DNA of 64,000 nucleotides, from the NCBI RefSeq assembly GCF_041296385.1, contig NC_091017.1, forward strand, positions 53,132,214-53,196,213. Direction: 5' to 3'. The translations under genes and the position numbers were made by a program. The notes beneath the pieces were generated by a model. The model made no database searches. It was not told the origin of the DNA and was given only the letters and a program-made list of their open reading frames with translations. The DNA is from Aphelocoma coerulescens. Lineage: Eukaryota > Chordata > Aves > Passeriformes > Corvidae. The first letter of the stretch is position 1. Each line of letters starts with the position of its first letter. Shown in pieces: positions 47,858 to 60,480 of the stretch.

Positions 47858-50800
47858 CTAACAGAGAGCAGATATAAATGGGAGACAGCAACAAAGCAAA
47901 CACCGAACTTGAGATTTCTTTTGGAAAATAATTGTGTGATAGTAGTTGGCATGATTTTAGGGAAAGCTGTAGAATAATTTACTTTTCAGTAAGTCACCAT
48001 CTTTAAAAATTAGAGATTAATTTTAATCTTGAAATTACAGTTTTTTATGCTATTTTTTAAGAAGGTGAATATATAATAAAGGAATGCTTTAGTTCAGTAA
48101 GAGGACTTGTGCTTTAGTTGTAAGACAATGAAACGTTGCCTGATGTACATCAGTAAAGAAACCTTAAGAAATAAATGCTTTTGAACCATGTGATTTGTAT
48201 TCTATAAGCTTCTTACTGACTACAACTTCTTTTTTGTTAATGGTTTCATTATTGAAATTACTCCTATGCAGTTATCATACAATGCTTATTTAATCGAGTT
48301 GCAGAAGTGAATTATGTCTATTATTCTAGGAGAAGTTTTGAGCTAATCAGAGGCAGTTGACATGTATTTTGTACATGATGTTCCTTTTTAAGCATCAGTT
48401 TGAGTGGAAGTTTAAAATACTGATTTGATTTTGTGCAAATGCACCTGAATAGATACAGAAGGAATATGTGCAATTGAAGAGAATCCTAGCAGGAACCATG
48501 GATGAGTAGACATTCAGCTCTTCTTCATTCATTGCATTCAATTTCTTTCATTCCACTTTCCATGTCATGAAGAATTTGGAACCTTTTTCATTTACAGATG
48601 TCTCCTTAGCAAATTTTTTACTTTTCCCAGTATTATGGTGACAATGTGTCTTGGTTCACATTAAATCTCAAGGAGCTACAGACGTCAAGAGGGTGACATA
48701 TTTAAAAAGGGAAGGCAACTATTTAGAACAACACTTGAGCATATGCTAACTTCATTCCTATTCAGACAGCACTTCAGCACATGCTTAAAAGATGCTATCA
48801 GTAGAGAAGCTGTCTAGCCTCAAGACTGAAATTCAAAATAAGCCAGAGTTATTGCTTTTAAAAAATCATTTGGCATCTATGTCCCCTGTTGATTTGAATA
48901 GGGTCTGCTGGTGTTCGGAAGTTCTGAAAAAAATTGTCCATGGCTAACTTTTATCCCTAAATGCAAGGATATAATGGGTTTTAAGCAGTTTCTTCTCTCA
49001 AGATCCTGAGAACAGTGTTAAACTTAAGAATTCCTTTAATTACCCATGGTCTGACAGATAGGTTCTGCAACTATTCACAGACCTGTGACCTCTGATTTGA
49101 GGCATCCAACTAATGCTTACTAGAATAATGCACCATTAATTAGATAGAACTGGATATGGATATCCAGATTTTGGATATCCAGTGAAAGATGTTAAATCTT
49201 GGTATGGCAGTTTCAAATATTCAGTTAGGGATTCAAAATATATAGGAGAATAAAGTTAAGAACAGTCTTTCTAATTGTAATGCTTTCATTAACATCTATA
49301 ATTTTAAATGCATATAAAACAAGTGTGATTCATTTAGATTGACCAAGTTTTGGAAGGATGACAAGGTAGTCTGATTTTAAAAAGTGTTTAATTTGTTGTT
49401 TAGATAAAGGTACATTTGCAATATTTGTGTTCTAAGTGTTTCAGCATTCCATGAAAGAAGAAAATGGAACTGAGGGTCAAGTGACATGAAAGTGTAATCG
49501 TTCTTGAGAAATAAGATATTAGTCCAAAAAAAGCACACCCAGTCACTATAAATTTTAAAATAGACTCAAATGATTTGGATCTGAATAGCTTACACGCTCA
49601 TAAGTATTTTTAAAATTCTTGTGTAAATAATTTTCAATAATCTAACCTAAACCATGAGCCTTTAAGTGCAGAAAAGTTTGATGAAATCCAAGCAGCAGAA
49701 AATAACAAGGAATCACAAGCAAGGTGGGATGTGTTGAAGAGTAAATTGCACTCATGATTGAAAGGTAATATGCACTTGTTATAGGTAATAATTGTTAGAT
49801 CATGCTTGAGATCTTGGGTAGAGGAGAAAGTATGCAAATAGGGACATGAAAGCTCTATCTGAAAATAAGAGCTGCATTAACAATACAAGGTGGTAGAAAT
49901 GACAGGATGAAGCTGACATTGCAATACGGAAAGTGAGAAGAAGGTAAAGATGGAATATGAAAGGAAATATAATGACATGGGAGGTTATGTCATACAAACA
50001 GTAATTTCCACTGTGTCCAGAATAAGAGAGACTCTGAGGAGGACACAGCAGAGGTCTCCAGTAGTTGGGAAGAATTATTCAGACTCTGAAGAGCTTGAAA
50101 TTGTCAAACACATGAAATGCTTTCATTGTCTCACTATTTACAGTGGCAAATTCAGGACAGATGTCTAAAAGACAAGCATTTTTAGGAGTCTTGAAGGCAA
50201 AATACTAAAGGAAGGCAGAAAAAGAAATTAAAAAAAATTATCTTTAACCATCTGATTTAAAAGCAAAGTGAACTGGATCCAAACTGACAGTATGAAGAAA
50301 ATTGTGACTTACATTGTCTGGTACATTTTGAGTAGTATGGTCAAGCTGTCTGTGATGTTTTCTTTATTGATTTTGAACCGTGACTCAAAATATGTCCTGA
50401 CACAAACAGCTGCAGACTAACCAACAGAGTGCTTTTGAGAGGAATTGGAAGTTTTAGACTAGGGGAAATAGTACAAATGATACAGAGATGTTGACCAGAC
50501 TTGAAAAAAATTGAACTCCAGATTTTTTTAAAGCTATTTCCTTCCACAGCTTAATTTTGGTTTTCTGTCCAATATTTTTCTCTGATTTATACTCCTAGAT
50601 AGTCAATGACACAGAGACTCATGAGAATTTTATCCTGTAGTAGGAATTATCCAAATGATCTAAATCTGTTACTGCATCTTTGATGTGTCCCTGTCTTTTC
50701 ATTGCTTCTGTCTAACCTTCCATACAGGAAGGTGACCTACAGTTTCCCCTTCTCTCAGTCTTCTTCTCCCAACATCACTGAGTTTTTTCCACATGACTCT

Positions 50801-51086
50801 GAGTCTGATACCTCTATTTAAGTTTATGCTTGGTTGGCATGGAGTTTATCTTTCCTGCCATGGCCACCTCCATGCAGTGAGAAACACGTAAAAGTTATCC
50901 AAATCTGACATGGCTAAGTGGGATCTAGGCTAGTTAAGTAAAGTGTTTAAAGAGACAGTACAGTAATGCATGAGTTGAAACTAACTTTGTAGAATTGTTT
51001 CAGCTCTCAGTTGTGTCTCAAGAAGTGTTCTCAATTATATGTTCATGCTACTTGAATTCGGAAAGAAGGAACATTTTTTATTAGAC

Positions 51087-52000
51087 TGTGGTGGATTGCT
51101 CTTTATGGGCTGCCAGATATCCACCCAGCTTCTCTCTCACTCTCTCCACTTCACAGGACAGTGGGAAGCAGGAAACAAAGTGAAAAATCACTTAGGTTGA
51201 GTGAAAGGCAGAGAGATCACTTACCAACTGCTGTCAGGTGCAAAACAGACCCATGGAAAATTAATTGAATATATTACCAATTAAAACCAGAACTGGATGG
51301 TGAGAAACAAATATAAGAACTAAAACACTTTCCCTCATCCTGCCCTTCTTTCACAGGCTCAGTTTCATTCCTTCATTCTCCGCTCCTCTACCTCCTCCCT
51401 GCTGTGAGCAGCACAGGAGGATGTGGAATAGGGTTGTGGTCAGTCCATAAGAGTTCCACTCTGCTGTTTCTTCCTCCTCACAATTCTCCCTGCTTCAGTG
51501 ATGGATCTCTGCATGGTCTGCAGTTCTTCCAGAACAGATCCTGTGTGGGCCCTCTGCATGGGTTGCAGTCCCTCAGGATAAGCCTTCCTCAGCATTGGTC
51601 CTTCACAGGCTGCAGTTCCTTCAGGACATGGCCACCTGCTCTGGCATGGAGCCCTCAACAGGCTGCAGAGTGGAAAACTGCTCCATCCCAGGTCCCTTCC
51701 ATGGGCTGCAGAGGAAATTTCTGCTGTGGTGCCTGAAGCACCTTTCCCCCTTCTTCTCTCACCTCAGTGTTACAGGATTGTTTCTCACACTTCTGTTTTC
51801 CACACTCACTTCCATGTGCAAAATTTTGCTTTCCCAGCGGTGTTGCCCTCTTGGCTGAGGGCTCAGCTGTGCCCCGTGGTCATCTGCTGGGTGCTGGCTG
51901 CAACCGTCCATGTCTGGCATGGGGCAGCTCCGGCCTCTCCTCATGGAGCCCAGCCTGTGAACCCCCATTGCCACCTACAGCTGGTACTGAGAAAGCTGAG
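51087..52000. mobile_element. LTR-like avian interspersed repeat, copy B
   Basis: The longer of two copies of the same family (copy A at about 15.4 kb). It includes several diverged subrepeats of the type GGCATGGAGCCCT followed by GGGCTGCAG (around 51.50-51.72 kb). Then come CACCTTTCCCCCTTCTTCTC, TCACCTCAGTGTT and TTGGCTGAGGGCTCAGCTGTG. The tandem subrepeats within the element explain the overlapping open frames of 60-110 codons on both strands (for example 51404-51736 and 51726-52058), which match no protein. I believe the family is an ERV-type LTR known from songbirds, but cannot name it. Confidence 0.6.
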
Positions 52001-55000
52001 AAAAACAGGCAAGTTTTACACAAAATCGTGTAAGATGAAGCGAAACCCAGAGAAATAAAGTGAGAGCAATTATATCTAAATTTTATTTTAATTATGAGAA
52101 ATAAATTGCAACCATGAAAGACAAAACAGGAGTTAATACACTGAAAGCTTTTGGCTGGAAGGTGATGTGCTATGTTTTAACCATTACTGTAACCATCAAG
52201 GTCATAAGGTCCTTGTAAACAATTATTATCTACTGGCTAAATTTTCCTTTGACAAAAATGCTAATAATACTTTATTCTCTCTGTATCAGGTGTTGTAATT
52301 AAAAATATCCATTCCTTGAGGCCTTACTTTTCTGGTAGTATAAAAATTTTTGAGTATGACACCTATACTACTTCGATTTTATTAGTCTACTACCATACAA
52401 TTAGTTTCTTAAATTTCTTAAGATTTGTTATCCTGCACTTAAGTGTACTTTTCCAAGGGTCTAAAGAATATCCAAATAGCTCTCTTCCTACTAGTTGAAA
52501 AAGTGGGGGTTTTCTCCAGAATGTGTATGTATCCTTTTTTATTTCCTTCAGTAGTGTAATGTGATTGTGAGCTGCTCTGTAAGGATTAGTTGATGTTTTC
52601 TGTATAATATGTCCTGGAAGAGAACAAATAGGAGTGTGGAAAAAATGCCAGGAAGAAACTGACAATGTGTTTAGAAGAGAAGAGTCACCCAGCATACACA
52701 TTCATCAGCCAAGGTATCCCTTGTGTCAGGAAAGGGAGGCTGCTGTGAGTTGTGGAAATTGTGTTTTTCGAGTTAGCATTTGTGTGAAAAAATTGCAGAC
52801 ACCATGCTTTAGTTGTGAAATAATTTATTTAACTCACAATACTTAAAATAAAGAGAAAACAGTTTCTAGTTTTCCTTGCTGTGTGGATTCCAAAGGATAG
52901 ATCCTAAGAAAATTATGGAGAAAACATCTGAAATGCAGTATGAGATATTCAGTCCCAAGTGTACTGAACATGAGAAAATTCATAGCTGGAGAGAAGCCAA
53001 GAAAATCTGTCCATCTTCTGTTTTAATTGAAATGAAAAATGTACCAAGATGTTATAGAAAATTAAAAGAAGTAATGTAAATTAAAATTTTTGAAGACAGT
53101 AATGAGTTTTGGAAAAAGGTTTTGCTGAAAAAATCAGATGCTGGGTAGAATGATGTACTCCTTTCATGTGGAGCAGAAGTCCATGACAAACCAGATACTC
53201 ACTATCAACAGGACAGAGGAGGTAAAAAAGGCATTGTATAGGTTCATATGGCTCACATAGGAAAAAGTGGAATCAAGGAGAGTGACAACATTTTTTCAAG
53301 GTCAGGGGAATGTGGCAGCTTGGGATTGGCAAAATATTGATTTGCTGTAAGTCATTCCAGTATCAAGAAACCTGCAAAATGCTGCTATAGGCAAGTTAGA
53401 CTGGATGAGTTCGCTTTCATTTTGCTTTTTTAGTGGGATTCTTAGAAATTTTCAAGATATTTTAGGATTAGAGATGAGATTTCATTCCTTGTTGGTAGAA
53501 CTTGCACTATGGAAGAGCCAGGTGAATATTGCCATTTTTCCTTGGATTTACAGAGGCTTTGCCAGTGAATTTATGGACTGCAACTGTGCAATTAGTGCTG
53601 AAGGCAGGCTGAGCTAAGTTCTGTAATGAAGTGGGTGGTGCTCGCTGCTGCAAATTGAATGCAGTATCATTTTCTGAAAGCTACTTAAAGATGTTCTGTA
53701 AAACTTTCTCTGACTAAAAAGATTATTTTCTGATTGAAACTTGAGCAAATTTGACCCGGGATATGAAAATCAGGCCACATACTTTTCTCTTCAGGCCACA
53801 TACTTATCTCACAATGTTATGCTTTGCATACCTGAAACAGAGGTGTGTTTTGTGTATCTTCTATAAAAATCCTTTAAAAAACCTACCCTAGCTAGGATCT
53901 AGGCAAGTTTACATTAGCTTTAACTGAGACATCATTTAACTGCATTACATTTTAGATGCCTGAAGGACCCAGATCTGTTTTTATAGTGCAAATGAGAAAA
54001 TGGATGCTTTAAGAATGAAGAGTTACATCAAATTTATTGGTTCATTTTTTGAGGAAATATGTTCTTTTATTTCTCGTTAGACAGGAATTGACTCTGATGG
54101 TGCAATTCAAATATTCCTAACCCTTTCAAAGGGCTTTATGTTGCTGGGCAGTAATGACACTTTGTGTAAAATCACTGCTTTGAACAGCTCTGATCTTACC
54201 CTCTGGTTCCTGCCACTGCACTGCCCTTCTCTTGTCCTGGAAAAAATTATTTTTTGACAAAAAGCTATTCAACCCAATTATCTGTCCCAAGTGAAATAGT
54301 TATTTTTTCCTCTCTTTCTCTCCTTTCACCCTGTGCCCACCAAAAAATTACATTGTGGTGCAAGAGGAGAGAAAAGGCAGGCAGGCTAATGTAGAGAGCT
54401 ACTTCATTGCATGGCCTCATAAATCCAGAAGCAGCAATCACTTCTGGGTGAGGTGTGCTGCCTTATCATTAGAGGCATGGCTCAGTTTTTTTAAAACTAA
54501 AAAGATTGATTAAGTTAGCTGCAGTTCTAGTTGCTTTTCTTTGGGGCTGCCATAAACTTTGTCTTTTGGGAGAGAAGGTAGGTGGTTATTTCCAATCAGC
54601 TCAGCCTGCTAGTTCAGTGTACTTTGTGCAGATGCACTCCATAGGAACAATCTGAAGAGGAGAGTGGGAAAGGGAAAATGCGATGTTTAAGTTAGCTTCA
54701 GCAGGACTGAATATGAAACTGTAGACTTGCACTGCAACTGTTGCAGTAGAAGAAAGCACTTTTTTACCAGTTCAATCCATTTGGGAGCTGCTGGTGATTA
54801 AACAGAAAACTCTAAATTCAGATGAGTGTCAGAAATGACCCATATAATTAGGTATAATTAGGGACCATGCTGTTCTAGTCTACAGTGTTTTCACATGGCG
54901 TTATCCCCATTCACTGCTCTTCTTACCTTCCCAGAGGTATTGTCAAAACTAGTTTTTATTCCCCATAATTGCAGCCTTTCTGTAGCTGAAGGGAGCCTAT

Positions 55001-55813
55001 GAGAATGACGGAGAGAGATTATTTACACTCTACTCTGTGTGATCATCCTGATTGCAAGGACAGGTCCTGTGTTTAGTCTCTTTTTTGTTTTAGAAATTAT
55101 TATATAATTGCCACAAAATTCCTTCTTTTTATCCATGAATTTTGAATTCATTGCTCCCCTGTCCAGCCACTGAGTACCACAAAAATATCAGATAGCTCCA
55201 AGGAACTGTAGCCCTTCTCTGTCAGGACTGTGAATTTTAAAAGGTCTAAAGCAATCTATGCACATGATCTCAGCCAAAATGTCAGTGCTTCTTGCCACAT
55301 GCCATGGCAGGGACTATCATGCAGTTGTGCCTCAGGAGATAGATGATGATCTCCTGAATAATTTTGATGAAATTCCACTTGATGAAATTTCTACTTGGGA
55401 ACGTAGAATGGTAGCAAAAAGATAAACTTTGTGGGAACACTAAAACCAGGGCAGCTTCAGAACCCATTATTTGTCTGTGTGACTTCCATTCTCAACTTAA
55501 TCTGAATTTGATTGTATCCAGGCCGTGTCAAAAAGAAATTGGTTTTGTGTTATTTCTAGTCCAGTTTTGTACAAAGTCAGATGATTGTGAAAATATCTAA
55601 AAACTTACTTGGCTTTCCAAGCTAAGCTTCTCTGGTTTAATTTTTTTTCTTATTTTTTGACAGTATTATAATAACATTATGGAATAATCTTAGCTGTGAG
55701 ATACCAGCATTGCTTATATATTGTATATACTGACTGATCAATTCAATACGTGCTTTGAACCAGCTATTCAGTGGTGATACTATTGTTCTAAACATATTGT
55801 TTTGATTTCACAG

Positions 55814-56024
55814 GTGCCTGCATAAATATCACCAACAGCCAGTGCCAAGTGCTGCCATATAACTACACCACTGGAACTTCAGTTCTTTCCATTGTCAAAA
55901 GTGTTGAAATGGACAAGTTCCTGAAGTTCTTCAGTTATCTCAGTCGTCTCAACTGCTATCAACACATCCTGCTGTTTGGCTGTAGTCTCGCTCTTCCTGA
56001 ATGCATCAGTGACGGTGATGACAG
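55814..56024 (+). CDS. CORIN: CORIN exon 4 (start of Frizzled domain 1)
   Basis: Fourth coding exon, 211 nt, phase 1 in and phase 2 out, encoding residues about 225-294. It starts at a TTTCACAG acceptor with the codon split A|GT, reading S-ACINITNSQCQVLPYNYT. It continues through FLKFFSYLSRLNCYQHILLF to GCSLALPECISDGDD. This aligns nearly residue for residue with the first half of human corin Frizzled-1 (ACMNITHSQCQMLPY, FLKFF.YL.RL.CYQHI.LFGC.LA.PEC). Five domain cysteines are present, with sequons NIT and NYT. Frizzled-1 is needed in mammals for efficient pro-ANP recognition. The donor is GTATTT at 56025, weaker than the other three. Reading through it gives only nine more residues before a stop at 56050-56052. 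The rest of the domain is in exons beyond the window. Confidence 0.93.
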
Positions 56025-59000
56025 GTATTTGGGAGTGAAAATCCATCAGTGACTAGAGCCAATTGTGGTAAAATACTCTCTGTCTAATCAGACAAGAGAA
56101 GTTCCAAACTAAGCCTATGACCTTCTCGTTGTGAAATTCCTGTCTGTCAAAGCTACTGACAACATTTCTGCCAACTGTAATAGAGATCTTTTAGAAAAAT
56201 GTTGCCACCATATAAATAAAAACTGTGATATTACAGCAGTCAGGCTTATTTTCCTAAAGAAGCCTGTCCAGAGTTCTTCTGCCTAATTTCTCCAATCTGG
56301 CTATGCCAAAATGGAATGTTTTGTAACAACAATAATGCCTTTTATATGTATAATATTGTCATAAATTGGATGGCCTTTAATTAAACTTCATCAAAGTTAA
56401 TATTTTAAATATGATTTTTGGTATTAAATTAGCAGGATATGTTCAGAGTGACATTAACTATTCTAAAAGCTTAAGGAGCATGTATTTTTTCTGCATTTAC
56501 ATAATTTCACAGTGTTAGTATAATGTGCATGCACTTTTAAATTGAGTTTGATTTGAAAAAGGATCAGTGAGTTTAGCAGAGCTAAAATCAAAACATGACA
56601 CAAAAGGGGAAAAGGAATGTTTTTTTAGTATATGTACACAATCTTTGATGTTTCTGGAGGGGGAAAGAGAGACAATCAATTTCTTTCTCCTTGTTTTCAT
56701 TTTTCCTTATTTCCGGTTCCTCCACTGTGAAATTCAGTGGAAGAGAATATGACAATGGAATAAGTGTTTCAAATAACATAACAAGACCAGGAAGTCAAAA
56801 GCTGTTTAGAAGGAATAGGATACTTATGAAAGAAGTTCTGTGAGAGCTGGTCTAAAATTCAGTTACCAGTGAAAGGTACAGTCTCACTCCAGGAAATGTA
56901 TGCCTGCCATTTCCAGTGTATCACAAGGATTCCCGGACTGGCTAATTAAGCTCACTAAACTGACAGAAAATTAACCCAGAATAAACATGTACAGATGACT
57001 ATATGGATAGGATTAGTGCGGAGGAAAGGCAGCACAGGTAACAGTGGAATGACACTGACCTTTAGACTGGTTGAGTGGTTTAATCCAAACACACCTGTGC
57101 ACCTGTCTTTGTTAGCCTATCAAAAGCTGTAATTAACCCTGTTTAACTGAGTGCATTATTAGTTACAGCACCTCTGCTCCAGTTCAGTATTACAATTCTT
57201 CTACTTAAGGAATCTGATAACAAACAGCCTTACACTACCTGTTTTCTCTAAAAATTATTGAACGAAATAAGAAAAGTGGGTTCAGGTAACAAATTGATGC
57301 TTTTAAATGTTCATCAACTGAACAGGCCATTTCTCTGCTGCTTCACTTACTCTGCCTTGTTTGGAATTTGACCTTCACAAACCTTTTGAGAGTGAGTTGT
57401 GTGTATCAAAAGTGCAAAGCTCTTAAATAAGTAGATGGTGAAAGGATAAATTTTATACATTTTCTTTACCATTTCTTTCCTGTAGACATGTTTTTGCTCT
57501 GGTTTTCAGTGACAACCAAAATACTTTGAGAGTCAAGAGTCAGGGGTTTTCTTTGTGTGGTGTTGTTTTGGGGTATTTTTTGTTTTGTTTTTGTTTGTTT
57601 TTTTTCCTTCCTCTTTTTGCTTTTCATTTTTTTCCATAGCAGCAGCCTTCTCCCAAAAATTCATAACATCAAAGCTGGAACTGGATTTTGGTGTCCTGTT
57701 TTATGTCCTGGAGGTCACAGTGGTTCCTCTATTTGTATTTTAAAATCTTTATTTTGGTGGAAAATATTCTGGCCCCTGAAGACTGGTGGGGAAAAAAGTC
57801 CAATGTGAGACTGCAAATGATGTAAGATTACGTTAGAATCTGACTTCAGTTTTAGTAATTATGTCTCCAGAGTGTGCCATGGATGTCACTGAAAATGCAG
57901 TGACTGCAGTCAGAGTGGCAACCACAGGAAGAACCATAACAGTGGATTGACAATGTGCTGGTTAGTTAAGTCTAGTTTGCTAAACATCAGTTGTCCTAAT
58001 TTAACTTCTGGTTTCTTCTTTAAGAAAAAATACCTTTTTTTCTGTGGCCAACTAAGTGATTTTTGTGATTACTGTCTTTCATGTAGCATCAAATTATTGC
58101 AGGCAAACACACATATTTCAAAGCCAAGAATAATTTATTTTAAGGAGCATCAGATCTGCAAAAAGTAGTTACTTAACACCTTCCCTTCCCTTGTCAACCT
58201 GGCCCCTTCTCTGCCTTCCCCCCATAACTCCTGTCAGTGAGATCTAGAGAAAAGCACGTAACATAGTAGGGGGAAGCTACTTTGTGTATGCTGAGTGCAG
58301 ATACCAAAAATGAAAGAGACAGGCCTGTGTTAGGTCTGTTGAACAGGAGAATCTGATAAGCAGAAACATACTGAAGGAGAAGAGTCACTGGAAAGCCTCT
58401 GGTGATACAGGGATATGTCCAAATGCAGTAGTGCTTTTGTTTTGGGACTATTGTTGTCTTTAACATACGGTATGACACAACATCCACCAATGCTGTGAAC
58501 AGCTGTTACTGACATCGTCACTGCTTCCTCCCAGCAGTTACAGCTGTTGCATTCTAACATCAGTGTATATGTGGTCATAATTTTTCATTTGTTGATCTCT
58601 CTTTGTTTTGTGAAGCAGTTGTTTCGGTTGCTTTGTTAATGTATGTAAAGCTTAATTTGACAAATATTGTTTACAGAGTATGAAAGAGATGAAACTCCTG
58701 TGATGCCTAGATGTCTATTCTTAGATATTGTTGAGAGTCTGCTGGCAGCTTGCAGCCATGGGAGCAATAACTATAACAGTGCATTACAAGAAGGAACAAG
58801 AGGGAGAGTTACAAGCACTGATCTTTGGCACTCAGTGGGCTGTCATTACACAGCTTTTCTCTGATATTTAAACTGATGTCTGTTTCTCATTTATCTTTCA
58901 TATATTTATAAACATTGTTTTCATTAACACTCGAAGGAGGCTAAGTTTCTAGGCAGAGAGCATATTCAGTGTTTGTGTAGTTAGGTACAGGGATTTCTGA

Positions 59001-60404
59001 ATACTACCACAGTACTGTTGCTCTTCAGAAATGTTCTTCTATTTCTTACTGCAGTGAAGTCATGTGTGACAGTAAAAATATATTAATTTTAAAAGCTGTA
59101 TTTAATTTCAGCAACTGGTTATAAAATCAGCTAGCCCTGCTCTTTTAATAAAATATATAACGGTATCTATATATCAGTTTCCAGTACAGATAAAGTTTGA
59201 AAGTACAACTAAAACCTGTGTGAAAATGGAACATGGAAAGTTGAAGTGCAGTAAGGCTTTTTTGCATGGTTTGTGTAGTAAAGGACTGCTTATTTAAAGG
59301 TGTTATGCAGCTTCCTCCTTCTTGAGCGGATGGATGAGATCTTTCCAATATGGCTTCAAAATCAGCCTTAAAAAACCCTTTTCTAGCACAGTCCAGCATC
59401 ACTGCTAAGAAAACATGACTCAGTTCTGAAAAGTAATACCAGTGGTGGAAGAACACCTTAAACTACATGTGCCAAGCTAATGACTTCTAAAACATTCCCT
59501 GTAGTAACTTTGTTCTTTTGGGTAGTAATAGTCTGTATCCTCTGACCACCACATGCACTACTGGTACTTTATCTGTTGTTAGAAAGACCTGTCCTCAGAG
59601 CTGTTGGTTATGATTAATGATTTAATCTAGTGAATTCTCCCTTAGCACAGTAAGACACTAAGAGTGGGCCAAAGGTTAGTTACTACAATATAGCAGATGT
59701 TTATTTATGGCAACTCACGTGCACTGGATTCCACAATGCAAGAAGACAATAAAAGTTAGTCTGCAATGTCTTCAGATTTCAAAAGTAGAGAAAGAGGGAT
59801 GTATTTTAAAGCCAAAATTAATGGTAAATTTAAAGATTCAAAATCATTAGAGAAGTTCACAGTGGGTCAGCCTAAAACTGCATAATGCAAACAGACTGGT
59901 TGACTGATGCTTTCTAATATTTCTTGCACTCTATGAAATACTCAAATTTCATCAAAAGACTTGGAAAAATAGGCAGGCCATATAAGATCCTGAAGGCCTG
60001 TGTACATGGCTTATTTTGACTTTTTATGCTGGGAATAAATTTGAAGCTTATGGATTCTCATAACCCTGTGAGGTCATGATGCCTTTAAAACAGAAATAAT
60101 AGCTTGAATACTTACATTAATCCTCTTTTAAAAAGTATATTCCAGAAAGTTGAGGAGATGCCTTCCATTGAGAGGTCCCTCAGAGTCTCATATCTTTGGA
60201 GATCAAACTTAGTTTAGGCTCCACCTAGAAAATAGGGCAATGCAAATTAGAAAGTCTGATATGCTCCCAAGCTGAAATTCCAATGAGCCTTGCATTTCTG
60301 TATCTTTTTACTCATTATGCTTTTTCTCATGTTGGGTATCTTTGAAAATAGAGTCGTGAAGTGGCTTGTCTTCAGTTAGAGCTCAAAGAGCCCATCTAAG
60401 ATCA

Positions 60405-60480
60405 TGGCTTTTTATGCTGGGTGCTGTACAAACATGCACTGAGGGGCCGCCTCTTGCCTCTGAAAGTTTATAGCCCACAT
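60405..60480 (+). repeat. Possible ancient amniote repeat fragment
   Basis: The segment GCTGGGTGCTGTACAAACAT followed by CCTCTTGCCTCTGAAAGTTTATAG resembles a very old amniote interspersed repeat whose better copies read 'ggtgctgtacaaacac ... ccctgccc.aaagagcttacaat'. It is short and diverged, and the call is from pattern memory. Confidence 0.3.

Larger units (their letters stand above)
36537..55813 (+). other. CORIN: CORIN intron 3
   Basis: A 19.3-kb intron from a GTAAGT donor to a TTTGATTTCACAG acceptor. It holds an old CR1-like stretch at about 39.85-40.4 kb, a CTCF-like motif and minisatellite at 41.2-42.4 kb, a CR1 end at about 43.62-43.81 kb, a T/G simple tract at 45.08-45.15 kb, a solo-LTR-like segment at 46.63-47.0 kb, a (TA)n and poly-T pair at 47.55 and 47.82 kb and LTR-like copy B at 51.09-52.0 kb. 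The remaining DNA is AT-rich with short, unrecognisable frames. Confidence 0.8.

Noticed and set aside
51404..52058. Overlapping 110-codon frames in the 51-52 kb region
   Set aside because: They translate tandem subrepeats of an interspersed element. The same element at 15.4-16.2 kb has no equivalent frame.
52634..53079. Cys/His-containing frames (such as CTEHEKIHSW) suggestive of a decayed C2H2 zinc-finger gene
   Set aside because: No complete C2H2 spacing, no repeated 28-residue units and no consistent frame, so the resemblance rests on a few residues.
53770..53810. Repeated TCAGGCCACATACTT in intron 3
   Set aside because: A two-copy short duplication, most simply replication slippage.
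58667..58864. 65-codon open frame after a TTTACAG, tested as the next CORIN exon
   Set aside because: It lacks the Frizzled second-half cysteine pattern (C..FC...K..C) and runs to a stop without a donor in the required phase.
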